32,150 nucleotides of DNA from Acidobacteriota bacterium (GCA_016213755.1 JACQZT010000060.1:1-32150), one strand, 5' to 3'. Shown: positions 1 to 10,048, counted from the stretch's first letter. Notes: generated by a model not told the origin, from the letters alone. Translations and numbers: made by a program.

Positions 1-146
1 GCTACCCGGACGACGTGATTGCCCAGAGGGGAGTCCTGGAGCCTCGCGTGCACTATTTGCCGAAGCCGTTTACTCCGCGTCGTTTGGCCGCGAAGCTGCA
101 AGAGGTCCTGAGGGGGGACGAATCCGAGGAGCCGGCGGAGGGATAA
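1..146 (+). CDS. C-terminal end of a hybrid histidine kinase or response regulator (partial)
   Basis: The reading frame is open from the window edge and ends at TAA 144-146, giving about 47 residues. The translated stretch contains LPKPFTPRRLAAKLQEVL, the usual end of a receiver (REC) domain: the conserved Lys-Pro of beta-5 followed by the last helix. The preceding YPDDVIAQRGVLEP matches the loop before that Lys in receiver domains at the C-terminus of PAS-containing hybrid kinases. The protein therefore most likely receives a phosphate on an Asp that lies outside the window. The next gene, another hybrid kinase, starts 24 bases downstream on the same strand, so the two are probably co-transcribed. 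The rest of the protein cannot be seen, and a stand-alone response regulator is also possible. Confidence 0.75.
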   Translation, partial: YPDDVIAQRGVLEPRVHYLPKPFTPRRLAAKLQEVLRGDESEEPAEG

Positions 147-170
147 CAGGACGGCCCGAGCGACCGCCCG

Positions 171-2543
<2,373 letters not shown>

Positions 2544-2553
2544 GATCCGCCCC

Positions 2554-2596
2554 TCGGTTCCGAACGGCCAGGGTGCGGATCGGCCGGCGAAACCGA
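2554..2596. terminator. Imperfect hairpin between convergent kinase and hepT genes
   Basis: TCGGTT at 2554-2559 pairs with AACCGA at 2591-2596. Inner CG and GGCC segments (66-69 with 82-85 of the 2500s block) extend the stem after mismatches. It lies between the kinase stop (2543) and the hepT stop (2601), where a bidirectional terminator would be expected. There is no T-run on either side, so intrinsic termination is uncertain. Confidence 0.3.
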
Positions 2597-2600
2597 AGAC

Positions 2601-2945
2601 CTACTCGGAGGTTTCGCCGACGATACGCTCCAGGCTCGCGATCAACGGCGGGAGGTCCTCCGCGATCGTGTCACTGACCCGGTCAAAGTCGATGTCGAAG
2701 TAAGCATGGATCAGCCGATGTCGCATGCCAATAATGTCCAGCCAGGGGATCTCGGGATGATCGGCATGGGTTTCCCGGCTGATCTTGGATGCGGCCTCTC
2801 CGACAATCTCAATGCACTTCAGCAGCGCGAGGGTGAGCAGCCGGTCGCGGTGCAGTTCCGCCGCCCGGCGCCCGGCGCCGAACACAACCGCCTCGCGGGC
2901 GGCGTCCAGCATGTGCCGCAGACGGACCAAGTCACTGGGAGACAT
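2601..2945 (-). CDS. hepT: HepT-family (HEPN/DUF86) RNase toxin
   Basis: This is a 114-residue, mostly helical HEPN protein. It carries the RX4HXY signature of HepT: Arg75, His80 and Tyr82 in MRHRLIHAYFDID. In this family the Arg/His pair forms the ribonuclease site of a dimer, and the Tyr is the residue AMPylated by the partner MntA to silence the toxin. The start codon overlaps the end of the upstream mntA gene by 14 bases, so translation is probably coupled. Length and gene order (mntA then hepT) match known MntA-HepT pairs. The transcript would run toward the kinase gene and stop near 2600. Identification is strong; its actual toxicity here is inferred. Confidence 0.88.
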   Translation of the reverse strand: MSPSDLVRLRHMLDAAREAVVFGAGRRAAELHRDRLLTLALLKCIEIVGEAASKISRETHADHPEIPWLDIIGMRHRLIHAYFDIDFDRVSDTIAEDLPPLIASLERIVGETSE

Positions 2946-3240
2946 ATTGAATTGCGGCGCTCCTCAGAATCTCGTCCCGGAAGTAGCGGCTGAGCTCGCT
3001 CGGCGTGCGCAAGTCGATCTTCCGTCCTCTCAAGAGCGCCGAGAGTTCCCGCTCCAGCGCTGCCATGCGCAGATACCCGACGCGGCGGCCAGGTTCAAAC
3101 TCGACCAGCACATCGACATCGCTGGCATCGGTGAATCGCCCGGTCAGAACAGATCCGAATAGGGCGAGCTTCCGAATTCCGTTGTGACGGCAGAATTCGG
3201 CCAGTTCGTTCTCATCCACCTCAAAGCGGCCGGCCAGCAT
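2932..3240 (-). CDS. mntA: MntA-type minimal nucleotidyltransferase antitoxin
   Basis: This 102-residue protein shows the GSX10DXD signature of MntA: Gly29-Ser30, then Asp41 and Asp43 in LFGSVLTGRFTDASDVDVLV, with a third likely metal ligand at Asp76 (KIDLRT). In the family it transfers AMP from ATP to the Tyr of HepT, blocking the RNase. The frame stays open upstream to 3612, but the extra residues are low-complexity and would run antisense into the glycoside hydrolase gene. ATG 3240 was chosen because the nucleotidyltransferase fold starts just after it, and because a CATAAT -10-like box lies nine bases upstream. It overlaps hepT by 14 bases. Divergent from the glycoside hydrolase gene at 3347. 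Confidence 0.87.
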   Translation of the reverse strand: MLAGRFEVDENELAEFCRHNGIRKLALFGSVLTGRFTDASDVDVLVEFEPGRRVGYLRMAALERELSALLRGRKIDLRTPSELSRYFRDEILRSAAIQYVSQ

Positions 3241-3249
3241 CTGAAACTC

Positions 3250-3255
3250 ATTATG
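3250..3255 (-). promoter_or_regulatory. Possible -10 box of the mntA-hepT operon
   Basis: On the minus strand CATAAT lies nine bases before ATG 3240, so transcription would begin only about two or three bases before the start codon. No convincing -35 was found. No good Shine-Dalgarno precedes the ATG, which fits a very short leader. Confidence 0.3.
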
Positions 3256-3291
3256 TCTCAATGCCGCGGCACTGTGGGACCTCCGATCCAC

Positions 3292-3320
3292 TTGAATCGC
3301 GCCCCTGGCTCTGCTACGCT
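3292..3320 (+). promoter_or_regulatory. Sigma-70-type promoter of the glycoside hydrolase gene
   Basis: TTGAAT (3292-3297) and TACGCT (3315-3320) are separated by exactly 17 bases, and TGC precedes the -10 box, giving an extended -10. Predicted transcription start is about 3327. A Shine-Dalgarno-like TGGAG (3336-3340) then lies six bases before ATG 3347. Confidence 0.6.
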
Positions 3321-3346
3321 CCGTTGCGGACCCTCTGGAGACTCTC

Positions 3347-5437
3347 ATGCACCCCGAACTCGATCGACGTGGATTTCTCGCCGCGGCCGGCGCGCTGACT
3401 GTGGTTCCCGCTCTGGCCGCCCCCGTGCCGGGCGAACCCAACCCGGTGGCCGGCCTGCTCGGCAAGCTTCGCAAGCAGGACGCGCCTGCGCCGCTGGAGG
3501 GCGGCGCCTGGTACGTCGCCGAGACCGAGGGCGACGGCCTCGCTTTCCGGTTCGAGCCGGGGTTCCTGACCCGGGCCAAATACATCACGGCCGATTTCCT
3601 GCTGGACGGCAATCACCTGGCCGTCTGGGTCCTGCGCTTGCAGGAGGGCGAGAAGGGCCGCACGTTCCGCCTGGCTTTCGGCGGGCTGAACCAGTGTTCC
3701 TTCCGGGTGCGCATGGCCCTGGCTCTGGTCGATCAAAACCGCTGGATGGTCGAGCGCGAAGGGGCGTTCCTCAAGCCAATGTGTGGGGGCGACCGCGTCG
3801 ATCTCGACCAGGTCGACCGCATGACGCTGCTGGTGAGCAAAAAGAGCGCGCAGCCGGTGCGCTGGTGCATGACCGGCCTGGTGGCGGCCACCGGCGAGCC
3901 GCCCCGCCTCGGCAAGCCGCTGCTGCCCAAGGGCCCCCTGGCCGACGAAATGGGACAGAGCACGTTGCACCAGTGGCCCGGCAAGACGCGCTCGGTCGCC
4001 GAAATGACCAGGCGCATCCAGGGCCAGTTGCGGGACGCGCCCAAACAGGCCTGGCCGGCCGGGTTCACGCGCTGGGGCGGCTGGAAAGCAAAGAAGCTCA
4101 CCGAGGGCGCCGGTTTCTTCCGCACCCACCACGACGGCCGCCGCTGGTGGCTGGCGGATCCGGACGGGTATGCCTTCTGGTCGGCGGGCCTGGACAGCGT
4201 GCGCGTGGACGGCGATGCCAATATCGGTGGCATTGAAAGCGCGCTGAAGTGGCTTCCGGCACCCGACGGCGAGTTTGCCGAGGCCTTCGGCGGCGGCCGG
4301 ACGCGCCGGCCCGCGGGAAGGTCCTTCAGCTTTCTGGCGGCCAACCTGATCCGCGCCCTGGGCAAGCAAGGATGGAAGGACAAGTGGGCCAAAATGGCCC
4401 TGGCCGAGATGAAGCGGCTGCGCTTCAACACTGTGGCCAACTGGTCCGAATGGCAGCACGCCTCCGAGGCCAAGTTCCCCTACGTCCGGCCCATGAGCTT
4501 CCGCGGCAGCCGCTCGGCGACGATCTACCGGGACTTCCCCGACGTGTACCACGCGGGCTTCGAAGCCGACGCCGCCGACTACGCCGCCGAGCTGAAGACC
4601 TCGGCCGGCGATCCCGCGTTTATCGGCTACTTCCTGATGAACGAGCCGACCTGGGGTTTCTCCTCCGAACTCCCCGCCGCCGGCATGCTGTACGTCACCG
4701 AGACCTGCGCGACGCGCGACGAACTGGCCCGTTTCCTGCGCCAGAAGTACGACGGCGACGCGGCCCTGGCGTCGGCCTGGAAGCGGCCGGCGACGTTCGG
4801 CGGGATCGCTCGCGGCAGGTGGTCCGGCGTGCTGCCGCCGGAGGCGCTGGCCGATCTGCGTGAGTTCAGCGTCCTCATGGTGGAACGCTACTTCCGGACC
4901 ATCTCCAAGGCCTGCAAACAGGCGGATCCCAACCACCTCAACCTGGGCATGCGCTGGGCCGGCGTGCCGCCCGAGTGGGCCGTGCGCGGCATGAAGTTCT
5001 TCGACGTCTTCAGCCTCAACTGCTACCAGGAGAAGCTCCCGCTGGCCCAGGCCGAGAAGATCCACAAGATGCTCAACATGCCGGTCATGGTCGGCGAGTG
5101 GCACTTCGGCGCGCTGGACGCCGGGCTGCCGGCGTCGGGCATCGGGCATGTCAACAACCAGGCCGACCGCGCCAAGGCCTACCGCGTCTACCTGGAAGAC
5201 GCTGTGGCCGATCCCTTCTGCGTTGGCGCGCACTGGTTCATCCTCTACGACCAATCCGCCCTGGGCCGCTTCGACGGCGAGAACTACAACATCGGTTTCC
5301 TGGACGTCTGCCACCGCGCCTATCCCGAACTTGGCGCGGGCGCCATCGCCAGCCACGAGCGCATGTACCAGGTGGCCGACGGCAAGGCCGCGCCGTTCGC
5401 CGAGGTCCCGGCCTATCTGCCGAAACTTTTCCTGTGA
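3347..5437 (+). CDS. Tat-exported glycoside hydrolase, GH50/GH42-like (beta-agarase-type)
   Basis: This 696-residue enzyme probably cleaves a polysaccharide or oligosaccharide outside the cytoplasm. The N-terminus has a twin-Arg signal (LDRRGFLAAAGALTVV) with a likely cleavage near ALAAP. A beta-sandwich-like region (about 45-250) precedes a (beta/alpha)8-type domain. Two Glu residues fit the clan GH-A acid/base and nucleophile: Glu433 in LMNEPTWG and Glu584 in VGEWHFGALD. The segment VGAHWFILYDQSALGRFDGENYNIGF is typical of GH50 agarases and their GH42 relatives. Since that family has variable specificity, agarose is not assured as substrate; a soil organism may use another galactan. ATG 3347 is supported by a promoter and TGGAG. 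A hairpin follows the stop at 5443-5480, so it looks monocistronic. Confidence 0.8.
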   Translation: MHPELDRRGFLAAAGALTVVPALAAPVPGEPNPVAGLLGKLRKQDAPAPLEGGAWYVAETEGDGLAFRFEPGFLTRAKYITADFLLDGNHLAVWVLRLQEGEKGRTFRLAFGGLNQCSFRVRMALALVDQNRWMVEREGAFLKPMCGGDRVDLDQVDRMTLLVSKKSAQPVRWCMTGLVAATGEPPRLGKPLLPKGPLADEMGQSTLHQWPGKTRSVAEMTRRIQGQLRDAPKQAWPAGFTRWGGWKAKKLTEGAGFFRTHHDGRRWWLADPDGYAFWSAGLDSVRVDGDANIGGIESALKWLPAPDGEFAEAFGGGRTRRPAGRSFSFLAANLIRALGKQGWKDKWAKMALAEMKRLRFNTVANWSEWQHASEAKFPYVRPMSFRGSRSATIYRDFPDVYHAGFEADAADYAAELKTSAGDPAFIGYFLMNEPTWGFSSELPAAGMLYVTETCATRDELARFLRQKYDGDAALASAWKRPATFGGIARGRWSGVLPPEALADLREFSVLMVERYFRTISKACKQADPNHLNLGMRWAGVPPEWAVRGMKFFDVFSLNCYQEKLPLAQAEKIHKMLNMPVMVGEWHFGALDAGLPASGIGHVNNQADRAKAYRVYLEDAVADPFCVGAHWFILYDQSALGRFDGENYNIGFLDVCHRAYPELGAGAIASHERMYQVADGKAAPFAEVPAYLPKLFL

Positions 5438-5442
5438 TTCGT

Positions 5443-5480
5443 TCTCGGATTTCCATTCCGCCGGTTTGAAATCACCGAGA
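5443..5480 (+). terminator. Hairpin after the glycoside hydrolase gene
   Basis: TCTCGG (5443-5448) pairs with CCGAGA (5475-5480). ATTTC (5449-5453) pairs with GAAAT (5468-5472). The loop is 14 bases and there is a two-base bulge. It begins five bases after the stop codon. There is no strong T-run behind it, so termination efficiency is uncertain. The rest of the 5438-5653 gap shows no gene. Confidence 0.45.
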
Positions 5481-5569
5481 GCGGGAAGCAACTCTTTGTC
5501 TGCATGCCGCAGGCCGGCCACAGATCTTCTCTCCGCGAGTCAAAGCTGAAATTCCCGGGTTGGAAGAGT

Positions 5570-5578
5570 TAATATAGT
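5570..5578 (+). promoter_or_regulatory. Possible -10 region of the sugar-module operon
   Basis: TAATATAGT (5570-5578) is an AT-rich island in GC-rich DNA and contains two overlapping -10-like hexamers, TAATAT and TATAGT. A TGAAAT-like -35 lies about 17 bases upstream. It would give a leader of about 70 bases before the TTG start at 5654. Confidence 0.35.
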
Positions 5579-5653
5579 TTCATTGGTCCAGCCGATTCGG
5601 ACGGGCATTTGCCATGTCCGGTTCATGCGGCGGGATGGAAAAGGGAACGAAAC

Positions 5654-6625
5654 TTGCTGACACTTGTTACCGGGTGTGCCGGTTTCATCGGCTCGCACCT
5701 GGCTGAGCGGCTTCTCGCCGCCGGGCATGAGGTGATCGGCGTCGATGCTCTGACCGATTACTACGACCCGGAACTGAAGCGTGACAACCTAAGGGTCTGT
5801 CTGGACCACCGGCTCTTTCGATACATTGAGGCGCCGGTGGCCAGTCTCGACCTCCGCGTGGTGCGCGAGGCGGAGGTGATTTACCACCTGGCCGGGCAGC
5901 CCGGCGTGCGGGCCAGTTGGAGGGATGGCTTTCAGGCCTGCGTAGCACACAACATCCTCAGCACGCAATGCCTTCTGGAACAAGCTCGCGAGTCAAAGAA
6001 TCTGCGGCGCCTGGTGTACGCTTCCTCCTCGTCGGTTTACGGCAACATCACCGCCGAGAGAGTGACGGAGGAACACCCGAAGAAGCCGTACTCGCCGTAC
6101 GGAGTGACCAAACTGGCGGCGGAACAGCTTTGTTCGCTGTACGCGGACAACTTCGGCGTTCCCGCCGTTTCCCTGCGCCTGTTCACGGTCTGCGGCCCCC
6201 GGCAGCGCCCGGACATGATGTTCCACAGGCTCATTGGGGCGGCTTTGAAGGGCGTTCGATTCCAGGTGTTCGGCGATGGCGGCATGGTGCGCGACTTCAC
6301 GTGCGTTTTCGACGTCGTGGAGGCGCTAATCCTGGCGGCCGAAGGGGCGGTCCGGCAAGGGGTGTTTAACATCGCGGGAGGGCAGGTCGCTTCCGTGCGG
6401 GAAGTCATCGCCCTGGTGGGAGACCTTTTGGGTTCCGAGGTGCCGGTGGAATACCAGGGCGAGCAGCAAGGCGATGTGCGCCGCACGTGCGCCGATATTG
6501 CCGCCGCGTCGAAGCAGTTGAATTACCGGCCCGAGTGGAAGCTCCGGGACGGTCTCCGGCTGCAAATCAATTCCATACAAGAACTTCTCGCACAGCGAAC
6601 GCAAGTTGCGGGGGCGGCGCTGTGA
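5654..6625 (+). CDS. NAD-dependent sugar epimerase, UDP-glucuronate/UDP-glucose 4-epimerase-like
   Basis: This 323-residue short-chain dehydrogenase/epimerase binds NAD through TGCAGFIG (Gly7, Gly10, Gly13). It has the catalytic Ser region ASSSSVYG (about 123-130) and Tyr149-X3-Lys153 (YGVTK). DALTDYYDPELKRDNL after the second beta strand resembles UDP-glucuronate 4-epimerases. UDP-GlcA/UDP-GalA or UDP-Glc/UDP-Gal interconversion is therefore the likely reaction. TTG 5654 was chosen as start because the Rossmann strand begins there and AAAAGGGAA lies just upstream; ATG 5609 in the same frame would add 15 residues outside the fold. The last codons overlap the GTG start of the glycosyltransferase by four bases (GTGA). 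It is the first gene of a four-gene module and probably supplies its sugar nucleotide. Confidence 0.88.
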   Translation: MLTLVTGCAGFIGSHLAERLLAAGHEVIGVDALTDYYDPELKRDNLRVCLDHRLFRYIEAPVASLDLRVVREAEVIYHLAGQPGVRASWRDGFQACVAHNILSTQCLLEQARESKNLRRLVYASSSSVYGNITAERVTEEHPKKPYSPYGVTKLAAEQLCSLYADNFGVPAVSLRLFTVCGPRQRPDMMFHRLIGAALKGVRFQVFGDGGMVRDFTCVFDVVEALILAAEGAVRQGVFNIAGGQVASVREVIALVGDLLGSEVPVEYQGEQQGDVRRTCADIAAASKQLNYRPEWKLRDGLRLQINSIQELLAQRTQVAGAAL

Positions 6626-8472
6626 GACGGCGGGAAACAACGGTTCCTGTTCGCGATGACCGCTCCGAACCAGACGCCCGGCACGAGCGTGGCATCAGCG
6701 TGGTCATTCCGGCCTTCAACGAAGAAGCCGCGATTGCAGCCCAGATCCAGGACATCCACGCCGTCCTGCGGGAGACCGGCCGGCCTTACGAGATCATCGT
6801 GGTGGACGACGGATCGACCGATCGGACCGCGGCGTGCGCGGCCGGCTGCCAGGTCCGGCTGATCCGGCGCGACCGGAACTACGGTTACGGGGCGGCCCTG
6901 AAAGCCGGGATCGCGGAGACGGCCTTCGACTGGATCCTGATCACCGATGCCGACGGCACCTATCCGGCCGAGTTCATTCCGGACCTGCTGGAACGTCTCC
7001 CGGACGCGGACATGGTGGTAGGCGCGCGCACCGGTAAGGACGTTCACGTTCCGCTGGCACGGCGGCCCGCGAAGTGGTTTCTGCGTCTGTACGCCGGTCT
7101 CCTGGCGGGCCAGAGCATCCCGGACCTGAATTCCGGAATGCGCCTCATGCGGAAATCGGCGGTGGAGACCTTCTCCCACCTGCTGCCTTCGGGGTTCTCC
7201 TTCACCAGCACCATTACGCTGGCTCTGATCTCCAACGGCTACCGGGTCGGCTACGTGCCCATCGACTACCGGCGCCGGGTGGGCCGGTCCAAGATCCGGC
7301 CCGCGGATTTCTTCCGCTTTCTGGCCCTCGTCACGCGCCTCATGTTTCTCTTTAACCCGCTGCGGCTGCTGGCCCCGGTGGCGATGGGGCTGCTGCTGCT
7401 CGGGATTCTCGACTTTCGCTACGGTCTGACTCCGAACGACGCTCCGGAACTGGGACTGGCGGGCGGGGGCATTCTGGTTCTGGCGCTGGGCGGAATGGCC
7501 CACTATCGCACGCGGGGATTTCGAGCCGCGGCGGAGGAAAAGGCCGCCAAATATCCGTGGGTGCGCGTTCTGGGGAGCGGGTTCCTGCTGCTGGCTGTGG
7601 CGCTGCTGTTGCCCAAGGACCGGCTGTTCGCCGCCCTGCGGGCGATCCGGCCCGGGATGCTCGCCCTGGCCATCCCGTTCTTTCTGGGAATTCACGCGCT
7701 GGGCGCCGTGAAGTGGCACTTTCTGGTGAAGCGCGCGGGGGCGGCCCTGGTTTTTCCGCAATCGCTGCGGTTCTATTTTCTGGGGCTGTTCGGGAATCTC
7801 TTCCTGCCTTCGATCATCGGCGGCGACGCGGTGATGATGGCCGCAGCGGTGAGCGCCGGACTTGGCCGGGGGGCCGTGGTGCTGGGTTCGGTTTTGAACC
7901 GCCTGCTGGACCTGGCCAGTCTGGCGATGCTGGCTTTCCTTGGGGCGGCGCTCATGAACAGCTCGCTCGATGCACAGAGCTGGCGGCTGATTCACGGGGT
8001 GGCGATACTGGCGGTCCTCGGCGCCGGCACTTTTCTCGCATTTCTATTCCTGCTTCACCCGGACCGTCTTCCCCGTAAGCTAAGAGACTTCCATCGGAAG
8101 CATCGCGACGTTCTCGGCACTCTGAGGCATCCGCGGATGTATGCCGTTCCCCTGGCGATTAGTGTTGCGGCCCAGTTCGCTCTGCTGGCGCTCACGGCCT
8201 GGGTTGCGGAGTGGTGCGGTGTTCACGTCTCGTTCAGTATCTGGCTGCTGGTCTGGCCCCTGGCCAAGCTGGCGGCCTTTCTTCCCGTGACGCTGGGCGG
8301 GATCGGGGGACGCGAAGTCGCGCTGGTCCTTCTGCTGGCTCCTTTCGGAGTGCCGGCCACCGCCGCTTTCGCCGTGGGACTGGCCTGGGACGGGGTCCTG
8401 ATCGGCGGCAATCTGCTGGCCGGCGCGATATCCCGCTTGCTGGCCGGCACGGCTCCGGCAGAAGCCGATTAG
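6622..8472 (+). CDS. GT2 glycosyltransferase fused to a flippase-like (LPG synthase TM/UPF0104) membrane domain
   Basis: This 616-residue membrane protein has two parts. Residues about 24-235 are a GT2 domain of the dolichyl/polyprenyl-phosphate sugar synthase type: SVVIPAFNEE, VVDDGSTD and the metal-binding Asp109-Ala-Asp111 in ITDADGTY. Hydrophobic segments follow at about 248 and 278. From about 313 to the end is a multi-pass domain of the lysylphosphatidylglycerol synthase TM/UPF0104 family, with its hallmarks NLFLPSIIGGD (about 391) and LPVTLGGIGGREVALVLLL (about 550-568). The architecture resembles archaeal AglD: a cytoplasmic transferase coupled to a translocator-like region. Expected role: move a sugar onto a lipid carrier and assist its flipping. 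GTG 6622 overlaps the epimerase stop (GTGA). The frame is open upstream to 6487, but that part lies wholly inside the epimerase gene. Confidence 0.87.
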   Translation: MRRRETTVPVRDDRSEPDARHERGISVVIPAFNEEAAIAAQIQDIHAVLRETGRPYEIIVVDDGSTDRTAACAAGCQVRLIRRDRNYGYGAALKAGIAETAFDWILITDADGTYPAEFIPDLLERLPDADMVVGARTGKDVHVPLARRPAKWFLRLYAGLLAGQSIPDLNSGMRLMRKSAVETFSHLLPSGFSFTSTITLALISNGYRVGYVPIDYRRRVGRSKIRPADFFRFLALVTRLMFLFNPLRLLAPVAMGLLLLGILDFRYGLTPNDAPELGLAGGGILVLALGGMAHYRTRGFRAAAEEKAAKYPWVRVLGSGFLLLAVALLLPKDRLFAALRAIRPGMLALAIPFFLGIHALGAVKWHFLVKRAGAALVFPQSLRFYFLGLFGNLFLPSIIGGDAVMMAAAVSAGLGRGAVVLGSVLNRLLDLASLAMLAFLGAALMNSSLDAQSWRLIHGVAILAVLGAGTFLAFLFLLHPDRLPRKLRDFHRKHRDVLGTLRHPRMYAVPLAISVAAQFALLALTAWVAEWCGVHVSFSIWLLVWPLAKLAAFLPVTLGGIGGREVALVLLLAPFGVPATAAFAVGLAWDGVLIGGNLLAGAISRLLAGTAPAEAD

Positions 8473-8477
8473 ACCGG

Positions 8478-8648
8478 ATGCGAACCCGCCCCCGCCTGCT
8501 GCTGTGGCTGATTCCGACGCTGGTGCTCGTGTCCGCGCTGGTATGCTTCGGCATTCGATATCGCACGCTCTGGCCCTGGCTCGTGGTGGTGCATGAAGAC
8601 GGCCGGCGGACCCTGCTGGGGGCAGGCGCGCGGCGGCAGGCGTCGTGA
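8478..8648 (+). CDS. 56-residue single-pass membrane peptide of unknown function
   Basis: ATG 8478 follows the glycosyltransferase stop by five bases, and the stop TGA overlaps the GTG start of the FAD enzyme (GTGA, 8645-8648). The product begins with basic residues (MRTRPR), has a hydrophobic helix at about residues 7-25 (LLLWLIPTLVLVSALVCFGI), then a basic, partly polar tail. No known family is recognised. Its place in a chain of overlapping genes argues that it is translated. It may be a small subunit or anchor for the FAD enzyme or the flippase-like protein. It could also be a non-functional spacer frame that only serves translational coupling. Confidence 0.6.
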   Translation: MRTRPRLLLWLIPTLVLVSALVCFGIRYRTLWPWLVVVHEDGRRTLLGAGARRQAS

Positions 8649-10048
8649 GCACCGGTGTCGCGATTCTCGGCGCGGGGCCGGCGGGCCTGGGCGCCGCGTT
8701 TCAACTCGCCCGCCGCGGCCTGGGCCCGGTCACGGTGCTCGAACAGGGCGCTACCGTGGGCGGGACAGCGGGCAGCTTTCCGATCGAAGGCATGCGGGCG
8801 GATTTCGGCAGCCACCGCCTGCATCCCGCTTGCGATGCGCGCATTCTCGCGGATTTGAAGGAGTTGCTCGGCGACGACCTTCTGCTGCGCCCCCGCCACG
8901 GGCGCATCCGGCTGCAACGGCGCTGGATCCACTTCCCCCTCCGTCCGCTGGATCTCGCATTGCACCTGCCTGGGTCGTTCGCCGCGGGCGTGGCCGCCGA
9001 CACCCTGGTGAAGCCCTGGCGCCGGGCGGAGCCAGGGCCGGCCACTTTCGCCTCGGTCCTGGAAGCCGGACTCGGTCCCACCATCTGCCGCGAGTTCTAC
9101 TTTCCCTACGCGCGGAAAATCTGGGGACTGGCGCCGGAGGACCTCTCGCCCATCCAGGCGCGGCGCCGCGTTTCGGCCGGATCGCCGGGCAAGTTGATGC
9201 GCAAGATCCTGGCGGCGCTTTCGGGAGTCGGACGGTTCTACTATCCGCGCCAGGGCTTCGGGCAGATTTCGACCCGCCTGCAAGCGGCCGCGCGAGACGG
9301 CGGCGCGAGCTTCCTAGATCACGCCCGGGTGGTGCGGATCGAACGGCAGGGCGAACGAGTGGGGCGGGTGTTCTACGAGCGGGGCGGAGAGCTTGAGTCC
9401 GTCGCCGCCGGGCAGGTTTGGTCGACGCTGCCGGTCACCCTGCTGCTCGGCTGCCTGGATCCGGCTCCTCCCGAGGCGGTCCTGGCGGCTGCCGCCGCCA
9501 CCCGGTTCCGGGCCATGATCCTGATCTACCTGGTGCTCGATCAGGCGCAATTCAGCGAGTATGACGCGCACTATTTCCCGGAGGCCGGCATCCCCATCAC
9601 CCGGGTCTCCGAGCCCAAAAACTACAGCGCCGCGGCCACGCCGGCGGACCTCACCGTGCTGTGCGCGGAACTGCCGTGCGACACGGAATCCGACGCCTGG
9701 CGCATGAGCGACAGCCAACTGGGCGAATTGGTGCGCCAGTCGCTGGCCGCGGCGGAGTTGCCCGTTCGGTCCAACATCCGAAACGTCTTGACCCGCAGGC
9801 TCCCCCACGCTTACCCGCTGTACCGGGCGGGCTACGAGAAACACTGGGAGACGGTGGACCACTGGCTCGGCCGCCTCGACAACCTGCTCACCTTTGGCCG
9901 GCAGGGATTGTTCGCCCACGACAACACCCACCACGCGCTGTCCATGGCCTACTCGGCGGTGGACTGCCTGGACGGCGAGTTGCGCTTCGACCGCCGGCGA
10001 TGGCACGATTGCCGCCGGGTTTTCGAAAGCCACGTCGTGGAAGACTGA
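8645..10048 (+). CDS. FAD-dependent enzyme of the UDP-galactopyranose mutase/amine oxidase superfamily
   Basis: This 467-residue protein starts with an FAD-binding Rossmann motif (VAILGAGPAGLGAA, Gly9/Gly11/Gly14; Glu33 in VLEQG) followed by VGGTAGSF, as in the UDP-galactopyranose mutase and protoporphyrinogen oxidase-like families. DFGSHRLHP and RWIHFPLRPLDL recall mutase-type proteins found in polysaccharide clusters. YYPRQGFGQISTRL (about 199-212) is the region before the second FAD-contact segment. A ring-contracting mutase or another redox change of a nucleotide or lipid-linked sugar is the best guess, mainly from context; porphyrin oxidation is unlikely here. The GTG start overlaps the stop of the 56-residue peptide by four bases. 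The stop lies 23 bases from the stop of the convergent oxidoreductase. Confidence 0.78.
   Translation: MSTGVAILGAGPAGLGAAFQLARRGLGPVTVLEQGATVGGTAGSFPIEGMRADFGSHRLHPACDARILADLKELLGDDLLLRPRHGRIRLQRRWIHFPLRPLDLALHLPGSFAAGVAADTLVKPWRRAEPGPATFASVLEAGLGPTICREFYFPYARKIWGLAPEDLSPIQARRRVSAGSPGKLMRKILAALSGVGRFYYPRQGFGQISTRLQAAARDGGASFLDHARVVRIERQGERVGRVFYERGGELESVAAGQVWSTLPVTLLLGCLDPAPPEAVLAAAAATRFRAMILIYLVLDQAQFSEYDAHYFPEAGIPITRVSEPKNYSAAATPADLTVLCAELPCDTESDAWRMSDSQLGELVRQSLAAAELPVRSNIRNVLTRRLPHAYPLYRAGYEKHWETVDHWLGRLDNLLTFGRQGLFAHDNTHHALSMAYSAVDCLDGELRFDRRRWHDCRRVFESHVVED

Noticed and set aside
3241-3612. Upstream extension of mntA to 3612
   Set aside because: The added residues are low-complexity, match no nucleotidyltransferase, and run antisense through the start of the glycoside hydrolase gene.
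3314-5521. Open minus-strand frame of 735 codons opposite the glycoside hydrolase
   Set aside because: Low-complexity translation and no motif; the plus-strand gene has a signal peptide, promoter and catalytic residues.
5438-5653. Possible small gene in the longest gap
   Set aside because: No frame has a credible start, ribosome site and length; only a hairpin and an AT-rich promoter-like spot are seen.
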